Source: Galeruca laticollis (taxonomy: Eukaryota > Arthropoda > Insecta > Coleoptera > Chrysomelidae). Taken from it: a stretch of DNA of 64,000 nucleotides. Numbering within the stretch: position 1 is the first letter of the stretch; each line of letters opens with the position of its first letter. The position numbers and the translations under genes are program-made. The stretch covers positions 80,125,262 through 80,189,261 of the forward strand of contig OY998180.1 in the NCBI GenBank assembly GCA_963921935.1, read 5' to 3'. Positions 49,197 to 60,624 of the stretch are shown here, piece by piece. The notes below the pieces were generated by a model. That model saw only the letters and a list, made by a program, of their open reading frames with translations, was not told the DNA's origin and did no database searches.

Positions 49197-50150
49197 AATA
49201 TGAGCATATTCCATGAAGTAAGGGTCGAGACAGTCAATTACATATAAATCAGGTAAATCATTTCACGTTTTTTGAGATAAACCTAATTCAATAGTCGTCG
49301 CGGCTTATAGTCAGGAAAGTTGTTTTTTTCGGTTCACACAATATTGTGTTCCAAAACACTCCAGTCAGACAATTCTCCAATATTTGAATGCAACGTATTC
49401 CAACTGTTGAATAGATCGATAAAGACCGCAATAAAATATCCCTCGATTCATATATTTTGATACTTATTTCTAATTCTCATTGACTAGTGCTTGATATACA
49501 AATCACTGTGTCAAACTAAATAATAATAATTTTGTAAATATATATATTTAGGACTATAATAAAATATTCACAAAAAATGTAACTATAAAACATCTATAAA
49601 AAAAACTATTGACTGATTATCATTTATCTCAGATAATCTGGAAATATTTATATTTCTGTTTAAAAAAGTATCTTAATCTCAACTTTACGAAATAAATCAA
49701 ACCAACCCTTTCCATTTCGTCCTTCTTAGATTTCACTTTGTGTAGGTTTTCGGCATTAACACTAATTGAGACGTTTTAACTGGAACTAATATTTAACTTT
49801 AATTAATTTCAATGTTTGTTTTCAACATTATCAGAGATTACGTTTTTCGGTAAAATACTATATCATCTAGAAGTCCAGATTAAGCAAGGTGCCACTAAAA
49901 ACAGAATCGGAGAATGTATTCAACGAACAATTAACACAGTGAACTGTAACAAATTTGAATTTATTTATGCGTCTACTATGAGAAGTTAACCTGATGGTAT
50001 CTAAACTGGGTCTTGACCCAATTTAGAAACAACCTGTAAACTGTGACTTAAAGATTGGAGCCGTATTATTATCAGTTCATTACTTATTGAGTTTACTATT
50101 TCAACCTTTACGGTGAATTCAATTAAAAAAGCGACAATTGAATCAGTGGG
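49197..50150. other. Gene-free AT-rich stretch
   Basis: No supported feature. Confidence 0.45.
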
Positions 50151-50199
50151 AGAATGGAAAATAGCAAGAAATTGTAAATCGAAAGGAAATCAGTAGTTT

Positions 50200-50914
50200 T
50201 GTGAAGTGGTAAGGAAGAAGTGGGTAAAGAAGAAAAAAGTATTCCTGCAATACAGAACACAACAAGCCTACAGTCGACACAAAAAGATACGTAAGGCAAC
50301 GCATGCTTTGGTAAGAAAAAGAAAAACAGGATATTGTGAAAAATTCTCCTAACAAATGGAATACGATTTCTTTGGCATTCATAAAGAAATATGGAGAATG
50401 ATTAGAGGATGAAGAAGTGTAATAAGGGAACTAATTACGGTGAACCACATGAAAAAAGAAGAATGGGTAGAATATACGAGATATTTGTTCCTTAAATAAG
50501 AACATCAGAATTAACTTCAAACACCAGAAATTACAATAGATGAAGATCGGCAATATCACAAATAAAAAACCGGAAGGTTTGTGGCAAGGATGGTATATAC
50601 AATGAACTTCTGAAATATGGAGGTACACCACTGATAGAAGAACTGACATATCTTATTAAGAAAATCGTAAAACAGCACAAGATACCACAAGAATGGAGAT
50701 TAAGTACGTTAATTATGCTATTAAAAAAAGAGGATAAATGCGACCCATAAAATTATCGAGAAATCACATTACTTGATACTACGCTGACATTAACAACAAA
50801 AACCATAACCGATAAAATTAGCTTCGACATAAGCTTAGCCGACGAACAAAACAGTGATTTAGACATGGAAGATAGTGTGCACATGTCATTTTTCTCAAGA
50901 AAGAGTTAAAGCAG
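50200..50914 (+). pseudogene. Non-LTR retrotransposon ORF2, left half (split by gypsy element 3)
   Basis: A charged linker typical of the region between endonuclease and RT (KKWVKKKKVFLQYRTQQAYS, then KIRKATHALVRKRKTGYCEKF) is followed by RT block 0-2 patterns: GKDGIYNELLKYGG, IPQEWRLSTLIMLLKKEDKC, NYREITLLDT and ADEQN. Stops and frame changes are frequent. The reading frame is interrupted at 50914 by the LTR of gypsy element 3 and resumes at 60434. This is an APE-type (RTE- or jockey-like) element; the upstream endonuclease is not recognisable. Confidence 0.75.
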
Positions 50915-52798
50915 TGTAACATTCAGACTTACCTTAAGCATTAAGAAATGAATGTGTGTCTACTTTGAAATATATTTCATTTAAAATCAGTAATCAGCTT
51001 AAACAGTCACTAAATTATCTACACAAAGTATTGTTATTAATGAACACAGGTGATGGCATCTTGAACAGTAATTTAGTTAACAGCTACACAAGTTCCTAAA
51101 AGAAATTAAAACGTTGATTAACTATATAATTAAAAGTTAATGTATTGTTTACTTACCAGTACTGGATAATGATAAAACTCATCAAACTGCTTCTTTCAAT
51201 ACAATGTTTATATTTGAATGAGATTACATTTCGTAAACAGTTCATACAACGACTACACAAAGTTTAGAATGGCTTCAGACATAAAATAAATAATCTTTCT
51301 CGTTGATTTTACTTGTCGTTTGGTAAAACCTTTATTGAGAACGCCTTATTGAAATTTGTTTGGTTTTCAATGTCATTCACAATGACATTCATAATAGGTA
51401 CTACTTTTGATTAGTTTGACGTTGACACTTCTCATTTCACCAAACAGGTTGAGCACTAGGGTACTACTTAAATCTGAAATTCACTAAGCCAACTCGGTTG
51501 AGTTCGGAGTTCGTTATATGTATTGAAGATATTCCATTGGTCAGCCGAAAATAAGAAGGTATTATAGGGATTATTAGAACTTGATTGGCCGTTGAAGTTT
51601 ACAAAAAGTTGCAGTTCGTTTAGTTTCGGGTTACCTTCTCCAGTTTTAGAAATATCGAAAGGAAGTAGCAGATTTTTGTTTTTTCGTTTGCTGGCATCCT
51701 TAAGTAACTGTTTTCTGCCGTTGTAATTTGGTTAAAAGGTTTTCCTGTAACAAGGAGGTAAGCGTAATATTTTCTTGGAATAGTAAAGTCGTTAAGTGGT
51801 ACATTAATTCCAGATTCGCCGACCTTTCAATGTCCTTTCATCGGTAACTTTTTCTTCCAACACAAATCTAATATTGAGGTAGCCATTTTGGACCTGAACA
51901 CGTAGTATATTTGTATGACTAGAAATAGTTACATCGACACCCTGACAATCCGCCTGAGACCTTTGAGGGAGTAAATCCTAGAGGAAGCGGCGTTTTGAGC
52001 CATTCACCACCCTGGACTCGAGTTGCCGATATAATTAATCTCGTTGATTCACGTGTTCGCCGCATGTTCTAGATATTTTTCCTTCAAGATGGATGGGGCT
52101 CGGAAGAATGAATCTAATTTCAAAAATAGGGTCTGAAGGTCTCAAGTCGTCTTCAAATTTTGGTGAGTCTATTCCAATATCACAAAAATCTACTAAGGAA
52201 GTGCACCGGCATACCCTTACTGCTATTTGATTACGTAATACTATATTCTTAGTGTAGTACAGTGATTTATTGGACTTTTTATAACCTAAATTCTTAACTT
52301 AATCACTAAATATCTCAACGGAGAAAAAGTTTGTTTTTTTAATCTTTAATAATCTGATATATTTTTTGGTACAAGGCATATGCTCTATATACATATATTT
52401 CTCAATTTGAATAAATTGTTCACACAATGTGAACTTAAATACAGCTGTATTTAGGGGTTCTTATGGTTCTTGTTTATATCAAATGCACTTACCAAATATT
52501 TTTTATTTTTCTATCATAAGTAGCTGATTAAATGTGAATACGAAGTAACTTGATTAAAAAACCATATAGTGAGGTTCTGTTTTTTTTATTTTTTATTTTT
52601 AATATTATTTTCTTCTACGAAATTAGGTTAAATTGAGCCAAGAAAGTAGCTAAGGTTAGTAATTTCTTGTTTTTGAATTGATACCAAAAAATAAGTGGCG
52701 CCCTATTCCTGCCAATTCTGATAATACGTAAGATCCTACGACCATTGCGCACCAGACGAAGAGCTACCGGAGCTTTGTAACTCCAAGAAAGGGTTACA
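50915..52798 (+). repeat. 5' LTR of gypsy element 3
   Basis: 1884 bp, TG...CA ends, nearly identical to 58551-60433. Confidence 0.95.
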
Positions 52799-53510
52799 AA
52801 AAATTGGCGCCTGAACGTGTGTTTAGAAATATTGGTTTTTAGCCTAAATTTATTTGGAAATTTCAATCTGACAAATATACACTAGTCAGTTACAGAATTG
52901 CAGGAAATTTATCACATTTTAGTAATACAGCCAGTACACTTTCACAATGTTTTAAATGAACTTGTTTGACCTCGAGATATCCTATTAATACTGCACTCCA
53001 AAAAGGTATACAAGAGAGACATACATTTATTTCATCAATGTAGGTATATAGTCTAGCTAGATAGAATGAAAACATTTTGATATAACTCGATATGTGTTGT
53101 TGTTCAATGTACATACAAAAATGGTAAACCAGTTTTGCGTTTTATTTTGAGTTTTTAGTATTTAATAGGTATATTCCGCTGCATCGTGAAACTAGTTTTA
53201 TGAATAAGTAGAAGGAATTTTTTAGGACTTTGTTTCCACAATAACATATAAAAATATTGTTTACTGTCGGTAAACTTGGTTTTATATTAATAGTGAGTAA
53301 TATATAGATATTACTGTTGATACATTTTAAATTGAGGAAAATTTTTGGAGAATTGCTAGAAACATAGTTTTAGGACACTACTACTACCGTACTTACTGTT
53401 TTTTTAATACATAATACCATCTGTTACATTATTTTTGAGTAATATTAGTTTTGAATAATATTAGACTATCACATTTACAATCTTTTTAATCAATAAAATC
53501 ATTTTCCAAA
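52799..53510 (+). promoter_or_regulatory. Leader of gypsy element 3 with putative primer-binding site
   Basis: TGGCGCCTGAACG at 52805-52817, six bases after the LTR, has the TGG start expected of a tRNA primer site. The remaining ~690 bp up to gag shows no ORF and presumably carries packaging signals (inference). Confidence 0.6.
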
Positions 53511-54899
53511 ATGTATGAAATGAAAGCAAGACACTTGTTAATATCTGAATTAGATTATGAACTACGCATTAGGGGAATAGTAACTTCTAGGGACAGAAAC
53601 GATAAACAGAAAATATTAGGTAAACTTTTGCAGAAAGAAAAAGGTGTTGCACCTATCGTTCTAGTAGATCCAGAGTATAGTTTTGCAACAGAAAAAAATG
53701 AAATAAGCACAATTCTTGATAATATAAAAAATAACATAGCAGATTTCGAGGGTACAGCTAAAGATTCTTTATATTTAAGAACAAAGTCTCGTTTAATTCA
53801 TATTCAAGCTAGAATAGGGAGAATGCCAATTGATGTTAGTAAGACAGAGGAAGTTACATTCAAGAATGAAGCTACTGCAACTTTTATTACTCTTGAAGCT
53901 GATTTGGACGATAAAGTTCAATCGGATGATGTTTCACCACCGTGTGTAGCTGATTTATCTCAAACTTATGCATTCAATCAACCTTCAACTAGTTCACCGT
54001 ATGGTTTCTCCAATAAAGCAGTTCCTATTTATAAATGGGACTTAAAGTTTGATGGTTCTACAACAGGTTTAGGGGTAAAAGCATTTTTAGAAAGAGTTGA
54101 AGAACTTTCAGAAGCTAGGCATGTAAACAAACAAATGTTATACGAATCTGCTATTGATCTTTTCTCAGGAAAAGCTTTGCTTTGGTTTAGACACTTAAAA
54201 GAGTCAGGAACAATCAAAGATTGGCATACCTTGGCTTCAAAATTAGAAACAGATTTTTTAGATATTGATTATGATGAATCCCTCTGGGAAACAATAAAAA
54301 GTAGAAAACAACAACGCGACGAGTCAGTAGTTGTCTTCGTGGCAGTTATGGAATTTTTATTTAACCGCCTTTCAAATAAACCTGCACTAGTAACGAGAAT
54401 TAAATGGATAAAAAAGAATCTTACGTTAGACATTAGTGGTAAAGTAGCTTTAAAAGATTATAATTCAGTAGATGAGTTAGTACAAGATGCAAAAATTTTA
54501 GAGTCGTTTTTAAAAGAACAGCACAAGCCTAAATCAGGTGATAACTGTACTGTTGTGCGTTCGGAAATCAATAATGAGTTATATTTGCCATGCAGTAGTA
54601 GTTCTTCTAATTTTAACAGTAGTTTTAGAAATACTTCGAACACTAGAACTTTCAATAATTCAAATAGGAAGAAAACAAATAGACGAAAATTTCAGGAAAA
54701 TTCACAACCATTTAGCTCAGTTACACAAGCATGCAGTTTAAATTCAAATGGTAGGGTTATTTGCTGGAATTGCAAAGGTCCTAATCATACTTTTCAGTCT
54801 TGTACGATGAAAAGAAATAAAATTTGTTATAAGTGCGGACAGCCTGGGGTTGTGGTTAAAAACTGTGAAAAATGTTCGGGAAACGTACAGGGGAGGTAA
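53511..54899 (+). CDS. gag: Gag of gypsy element 3
   Basis: 462 aa, uninterrupted, from the first ATG of the frame. Residues 1-45 look like a SAP-type helical module (LLISELDYELRIRGIVTSRD). Residues ~175-300 fit the retrotransposon capsid domain (WDLKFDGSTTGLGVKAFLE, LFSGKALLWFRHLKES, RKQQRDESVVVFVAVM). Two zinc knuckles lie near the C-terminus: CWNCKGPNHTFQSC at residue 418 (canonical CX2CX4HX4C) and CYKCGQPGVVVKNC at residue 439, where Val replaces the His ligand. The last codons contain the -1 slippery heptamer that leads into pol. The protein would assemble cytoplasmic particles and bind element RNA. The His loss could weaken RNA binding. Confidence 0.93.
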   Translation: MYEMKARHLLISELDYELRIRGIVTSRDRNDKQKILGKLLQKEKGVAPIVLVDPEYSFATEKNEISTILDNIKNNIADFEGTAKDSLYLRTKSRLIHIQARIGRMPIDVSKTEEVTFKNEATATFITLEADLDDKVQSDDVSPPCVADLSQTYAFNQPSTSSPYGFSNKAVPIYKWDLKFDGSTTGLGVKAFLERVEELSEARHVNKQMLYESAIDLFSGKALLWFRHLKESGTIKDWHTLASKLETDFLDIDYDESLWETIKSRKQQRDESVVVFVAVMEFLFNRLSNKPALVTRIKWIKKNLTLDISGKVALKDYNSVDELVQDAKILESFLKEQHKPKSGDNCTVVRSEINNELYLPCSSSSSNFNSSFRNTSNTRTFNNSNRKKTNRRKFQENSQPFSSVTQACSLNSNGRVICWNCKGPNHTFQSCTMKRNKICYKCGQPGVVVKNCEKCSGNVQGR

Positions 54900-57511
54900 A
54901 TATAGCTAGCCACCGTTTATCTCAAAAACCATTGGCTATCACATCACAAAAAGCACTACAGCGGGAAACACTTCAGTTTATTAAAACTTACTTTGAAAAT
55001 TTAAAAACGCAAAATGTGATGCCCATATTCAAACAAAAATTTAATGATAATCGACCATATATTGATGTAAATATTTTTAATAGAAAAATTTCTTGTTTGT
55101 TGGATTCTGGTGCAAATAATTCGATTTTAGGGAAAAATAGTTTGAAAATGATTGATCACTTTGGGGTAAAAATGTCAAGAACTAAAAATAATTTTGTTAC
55201 TACAGCAGATGGTACGAAACAAAACGTTACTGGTCATGTAGAATTGCCACTAGTGGTTGATAAAACTTGTAAGTTATTAAAATTTTTAGTAGTTCCAAAC
55301 TTAGAGTATTCAGTTATTTTAGGAAGCGATTTTTGCAAACATTTTGGATTGCAGGTAGATTTTAAAAACAATACGTGGGAAATCCAGGGTAAAAGTAGTA
55401 TCGTATCAATCGGATCAGAGACATGTATTTTTACTTTGGACCATGTTCAGACGTTTGATAATTTAAAAGATACACAAATTAAAATAGTAAAAGAAATTAC
55501 AAATAAATTCAAGGAAATATCTGGAAGTGACAAATTGGGACGTACTTCAAAATTGATTTATGACATAGACACAGGGGACGCAAAACCAATTAAGCAAAGA
55601 CAGTATCTTCTTTCACCTTATATGTTAAAAAATTTAAATATTGAATTAGATAAAATGATTAAATTAGATGTAGTAGAAAAATCAAATAGCGCATGGTGTA
55701 GTCCAGTTTTATTAGTAAAAAAGGCAAACGGGGATTTTAGATTGTGTTTCGATGGAAGAAAATTAAATTCTGTTACAAAAAAGGATAGTTATCCTTTACC
55801 ACATGTAGATAGAATTTTGCAAATGTTAAGAAACACTAGGTTTATCTCATCGGTAGATCTAAAATCAGCTTTTTGGCAAATTCCTTTAAACGATACATCA
55901 AAGGAAAAAACTGCTTTTTCGATACCGGGTCGTGGTTTATTCCAGTTTAAAGTTTTACCATTCGGCTTAGCAAACGCAGCGCAGTGTCAGCAAAGGCTGA
56001 TGGATGCCATAATAGGTGCAGAATTAGAACCAAATATTTTTGTATACATTGATGATTTAATTATTGTTTCATCAACTTTTGATGAGCATATTAAACTTTT
56101 GCATGAAGTATTTAGTCGTCTGAAAAATGCAAACTTAACAGTCAATCTTGACAAATGCGAATTTTTTAAACCATCATTAAAGTATTTAGGCTTTGTCCTA
56201 GATTCTAGTGGACTTTCCACGAATCCGCAAAAAGTTTCATCAATTGTAAACTATCCGGTTCCAAAAACAACGACTGAAATAAAACGGTTTACAGGAATGT
56301 GTAGTTGGTATAGGCGTTTTATTCCAAACTTTTCCAGCGTCATGGCACCCATAAATAATTTGCTGAGAAATAAAAAGAAAGGTCAGAAAATACAGTGGAA
56401 TTTAGAAGCCGAATCAACCTTTAGAAAAATTAAAGGATTATTAATTTCAGCCCCAATTTTAAGTTTTCCAAATTTTGAATTAGAATTTTTTATTCAATGT
56501 GATGCAAGTGATACCGGCTTAGGTGCAATCTTAACACAAATTCAAAACAATGAGGAAAAAGTAATTGCATTTGCATCTAGGGGGTTAAGTAAAGCTGAAA
56601 AAAATTACACAACAACAGAAAAAGAATGCTTAGCTTGTATTTTCGCTTGTGAAAAATTTAGGGGTTATGTAGAAGGTACAAAATTCAGTTTGATAACAGA
56701 TCATGCTGCCCTAAAATTTTTATTTAAAATGAAGGAACCATCTGGTCGGTTAGCGCGATGGAGTTGTAAACTTAGCCAATTTGATTTTGAAATAGTACAT
56801 AGAAAAGGCACATTGATGGTAGTACCCGACGCGTTAAGTAGAAGTCCAGTAGAGTCACCTACTTCAGAGAAGGAAGTATTGATTATTCAAAACCCAGATG
56901 ATATAATTTCTTTAGATATAGATTTAGATAATGTTGATACTTTTTACGTTAAAATGAGAGAAAAAATTGAAAATTCACCTGAAAATTATCCTCAATGGTT
57001 AGTAAAAAATAATTATGTGTACAAACTAATTCCTTCTAGAGTACCATTAAATACAAACATTTCTGATTGGAAATTACTAGTTCCGAAAAGTCAGAGATCA
57101 AAAATTATTAGGTCTTGTCATGATGAGCCCACTGCATCACATGCAGGATTTTGGAAAACATATTCCAGGGTCTCATTAACATACTATTGGCCAAAAATGC
57201 GCCACGATGTTTATAGGTACGTTAGAAATTGTAAGGAATGTGCCGCACAAAAGCCGATAAATCATGCTAAATTTGGGTTAATGGGTTCAGAAAAAGTAGT
57301 ACGATTTCCATGGCAAGTCATTGCTTTAGATTTGTTAGGTCCGTTACCTAGGTCATCGAACGGCTATCAATATCTTTTAGTAGTTAGTGATTGGTTCACT
57401 AAATATCCAGTTTTGTTTCCTTTGCGAAATGCAAAATCACCAAATATCATTAAACATTTAGAAAATGATATATTTTTAGTATATGGTGTACCTCAAACAA
57501 TTATTTGTTAG
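54872..57511 (+). CDS. pol: Pol of gypsy element 3 (protease, RT, RNase H, N-terminal integrase), ends at a premature stop
   Basis: About 879 residues in the -1 frame relative to gag; expressed by frameshift, so the ATG at 54872 is only nominal. Protease: LLDSGANNSIL with the active Asp at residue ~78, and VILGSDF. RT: FRLCFDGRKLNSV, SVDLKSAFWQIPLN, LPFGLANAAQCQQRLM and catalytic YIDD at residues 392-395. RNase H: IQCDASDTGLGAIL, TEKECLACIFAC, LITDHAALKFL, PDALSRSP. Integrase: an HHCC finger (HDEPTASHAGFWKTY ... CKECAAQK) and the core's first Asp in ALDLLGPLP at ~820. The frame terminates at TAG 57509-57511, exactly where the second catalytic Asp (CDNG-type motif) is expected. Confidence 0.93.
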   Translation: MFGKRTGEVNIASHRLSQKPLAITSQKALQRETLQFIKTYFENLKTQNVMPIFKQKFNDNRPYIDVNIFNRKISCLLDSGANNSILGKNSLKMIDHFGVKMSRTKNNFVTTADGTKQNVTGHVELPLVVDKTCKLLKFLVVPNLEYSVILGSDFCKHFGLQVDFKNNTWEIQGKSSIVSIGSETCIFTLDHVQTFDNLKDTQIKIVKEITNKFKEISGSDKLGRTSKLIYDIDTGDAKPIKQRQYLLSPYMLKNLNIELDKMIKLDVVEKSNSAWCSPVLLVKKANGDFRLCFDGRKLNSVTKKDSYPLPHVDRILQMLRNTRFISSVDLKSAFWQIPLNDTSKEKTAFSIPGRGLFQFKVLPFGLANAAQCQQRLMDAIIGAELEPNIFVYIDDLIIVSSTFDEHIKLLHEVFSRLKNANLTVNLDKCEFFKPSLKYLGFVLDSSGLSTNPQKVSSIVNYPVPKTTTEIKRFTGMCSWYRRFIPNFSSVMAPINNLLRNKKKGQKIQWNLEAESTFRKIKGLLISAPILSFPNFELEFFIQCDASDTGLGAILTQIQNNEEKVIAFASRGLSKAEKNYTTTEKECLACIFACEKFRGYVEGTKFSLITDHAALKFLFKMKEPSGRLARWSCKLSQFDFEIVHRKGTLMVVPDALSRSPVESPTSEKEVLIIQNPDDIISLDIDLDNVDTFYVKMREKIENSPENYPQWLVKNNYVYKLIPSRVPLNTNISDWKLLVPKSQRSKIIRSCHDEPTASHAGFWKTYSRVSLTYYWPKMRHDVYRYVRNCKECAAQKPINHAKFGLMGSEKVVRFPWQVIALDLLGPLPRSSNGYQYLLVVSDWFTKYPVLFPLRNAKSPNIIKHLENDIFLVYGVPQTIIC
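54878..54884 (+). promoter_or_regulatory. -1 ribosomal frameshift site GGGAAAC at the gag-pol overlap
   Basis: In the gag frame the codons read TCG GGA AAC, so the heptamer is positioned as G GGA AAC, the X XXY YYZ arrangement required for tandem -1 slippage. Pol is open in the -1 frame only from 54869 on, and the gag stop is at 54897-54899, so the shift must occur in this 30-base overlap. I see no strong downstream stem by eye. Confidence 0.8.
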
Positions 57512-58131
57512 TTAGTAAAGCTATACAAAAGTTAGTTTCAGATTACGGATCACGTATATCTTATACTCCTTTTTATCATCCTTCTCCAAATTTTGTAGAA
57601 CGTTGGAATAGAACAATATGCACAGCTCTTAGATGTTACATTTCGGAAAATCACAAATCGTGGGACAAACAGTTAGCAATAATCGGTTATGCACTCAGAA
57701 CCAGTGTTCATGAAGTGACTGGGTATAGCCCAGCATTTTTGAATTTTGGTAGAGTTGTTCCTTGTTCGGGAAGTTATTATGGGAAAAATCATAGTACTGA
57801 AATACTTCCAAAAAGTCACGAATTTTGGGCAAATAATGTCACAGATTTAAAAGAAATATACAAAGACGTAGAAAAAAGGATACATTCAGCACATCTAAAA
57901 AATACAAAATACTACAATTTAAGAAGAAGAGATAAAGAATTCCATGTGGGTGAATTTGTATGGAAAAGAAACATTGTGTTATCAGACGCTGCCAATGATT
58001 TTACCAAAAAGTTAGCACCTCGTTATATCCTTTGCAAAATAGTTGGGAAAAAGTCAAAATTAGTATACATTTTGCAGAAAGAGGATGGTAGTGATGCGGG
58101 TACATGGCACATTGAACATTTGAAACCTTAA
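57505..58131 (+). pseudogene. C-terminal integrase part of gypsy element 3, displaced by a small deletion
   Basis: The reading resumes in another frame with VSKAIQKLVSDYGSRISYTP, then FVERWNRTICTALR, which holds the core Glu, HEVTGYSPAFLNFGR, and the C-terminal module LAPRYILCKIVGKKSKLVYI, ending at 58131. No chromodomain follows. Compared with the usual integrase core, only the residues around the second Asp are missing at the junction near 57508. The deletion both removes a catalytic residue and shifts the frame, so this copy should be unable to integrate itself. Confidence 0.9.
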
Positions 58132-58550
58132 AATGAAATAGTATCCTCTGATGACGAATAAATATGGGAAGCTGAATAGTTTTCACATAATTCTTTAATG
58201 TAACTACTAGTTTGGGATCAGTAAAGCTACATTAAAATGTAAATAGTGTACAAAGTTAGTATTAGTAGTTAGATTTAGTCAATTTTTTATAGGAAATAGG
58301 TTGAAGATATCTTTAGAAAATTGCGCTTGATCATGATCATATGGGGGTTAGTATAATATAGAGAAATTTTTTCTCATTATATCAGTTTCAATTAATCACT
58401 AAGTAAACCTAAATTAAATATTTCAAATATCTGTTGAAAAGTCTTTAAAGATATTCATATCATTTTGTATTGGTGTTACGGCCCAATAAAAATAGTTGCT
58501 ATTAATTAAAATAAAGAGACAACTATTTTTATTTTCCCAATGTAGGGGGG
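58132..58550 (+). promoter_or_regulatory. 3' untranslated region and polypurine tract of gypsy element 3
   Basis: Non-coding. It ends in TGTAGGGGGG (58541-58550) directly before the 3' LTR, where plus-strand priming would start. Confidence 0.75.
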
Positions 58551-60433
58551 TGTAACATTCAGACTTACCTTAAGCATTAAGAAATGAATGTGTGTCTACT
58601 TTGAAATATATTTCATTTAAAATCAGTAATCAGCTTAAACAGTCACTAAATTATCTACACAAAGTATTGTTATTAATGAACACAGGTGATGGCATCTTGA
58701 ACAGTAATTTAGTTAACAGCTACACAAGTTCCTAAAAGAAATTAAAACGTTGATTAACTATATAATTAAAAGTTAATGTATTGTTTACTCACCAGTACTG
58801 GATAATGATAAAACTCATCAAACTGCTTCTTTCAATACAATGTTTATATTTGAATGAGGTTACATTTCGTAAACAGTTCATACAACGACTAGACAAAGTT
58901 TAGAATGGCTTCAGACATAAAATAAATAATCTTTCTCGTTGATTTTACTTGTCGTTTGGTAAAACCTTTATTGCGAACGCCTTATTGAAATTTGTTTGGT
59001 TTTCAATGTCATTCACAATGACATTCATAATAGGTACTACTTTTGATTAGTTTGACGTTGACACTTCTCATTTCACCAAACAGGTTGAGCACTAGGGTAC
59101 TACTTAAATCTGAAATTCACTAAGCCAACTCGGTTGAGTTCGTAGTTCGTTATATGTATTGAAGATATTCCATTGGTCAGCCGAAAATAAGAAGGTATTA
59201 TAGGGATTATTAGAACTTGATTGGCCGTTGAAGTTTACAAAAAGTTGCAGTTCGTTTAGTTTCGGGTTACCTTCTCCAGTTTTAGAAATATCGAAAGGAA
59301 GTAGCAGATTTTGGTTTTTTCGTTTGCTGGCATCCTTAAGTAACTGTTTTCTGCCGTTGTAATTTGGTTAAAAGGTTTTCCTGTAACAAGGAGGTAAGCG
59401 TAATATTTTCTTGGAATAGTAAAGTCGTTAAGTGGTACATTAATTCCAGATTCGCCGACCTTTCAATGTCCTTTCATCGGTAACTTTTTCTTCCAACACA
59501 AATCTAATATTGAGGTAGCCATTTTGGACCTGAACACGTAGTATATTTGTATGACTAGAAATAGTTACATCGACACCCTGACAATCCGCCTGAGACCTTT
59601 GAGGGAGGAAATCCTAGAGGAAGCGGCGTTTTGAGCCATTCACCACCCTGGACTCGAGTTGCCGATATAATTAATCTCGTTGATGCACGTGTTCGCCGCA
59701 TGTTCTAGATATTTTTCCTTCAAGATGGATGGGGCTCGGAAGAATGAATCTAATTTCAAAAATAGGGTCTGAAGGTCTCAAGTCGTCTTCAAACTTTGGT
59801 GAGTCTATTCCAATATCACAAAAATCTACTAAGGAAGTGCACCGGCATACCCTTACTGCTATTTGATTACGTAATACTATATTCTTAGTGTAGTACAGTG
59901 ATTTATTGGACTTTTTATAACCTAAATTCTTAACTTAATCACTGAATATCTCAACGGAGAAAAAGTTTGTTTTTTTAATCTTTAATAATCTGATATATTT
60001 TTTGGTACAAGGCATATGCTCTATATACATATATTTCTCAATTTGAATAAATTGTTCACACAATGTGAACTTAAATACAGCTGTATTTAGGGGTTCTTAT
60101 GGTTCTTGTTTATATCAAATGCACTTACCAAATATTTTTTATTTTTCTATCATAAGTAGCTGATTAAATGTGAATACGAAGTAACTTGATTAAAAACCAT
60201 ATAGTGAGGTTCTGTTTTTTTTATTTTTTATTTTTAATATTATTTTCTTCTACGAAATTAGGTTAAATTGAGCCAAGAAAGTAGCTAAGGTTAGTAATTT
60301 CTTGTTTTTGAATTGATACCAAAAAATAAGTGGCGCCCTATTCCTGCCAATTCTGATAATACGTAAGATCCTACGACCATAGCGCACCAGACGAAGAGCT
60401 ACCGGAGCTTTGTAACTCCAAGAAAGGGTTACA
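58551..60433 (+). repeat. 3' LTR of gypsy element 3
   Basis: 1883 bp. It differs from the 5' LTR by a few substitutions and a 1-bp A-run indel. Confidence 0.95.
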
Positions 60434-60583
60434 GCAGGAAGCGATCGAATATAATAGGCCAGCGTTTTTGTGCTTCATTGATTTGAAAAAGCCCTTTGAT
60501 AGAGTGTGACTTGTAGCCATAGTACACTTGCTATCTTTCATTACAATAGACTGGCCTGTTAGTTTATTAACCAGTGCCATTAA

Positions 60584-60624
<41 letters not shown>

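Larger units (their letters stand above)
50915..60433 (+). mobile_element. Ty3/gypsy LTR retrotransposon 3, young and nearly complete
   Basis: 9519 bp with ~1884-bp LTRs starting TGTAACATTC and ending GGGTTACA, and a 4-bp target duplication GCAG (50911-50914 and 60434-60437). Comparing the LTRs by eye I count about a dozen differences (~0.6%), so insertion is recent. The internal region has a primer-site-like sequence, a 0.7-kb leader, gag, pol in the -1 frame, and a GTAGGGGGG polypurine tract. The single serious lesion I see is in the integrase. Confidence 0.95.
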
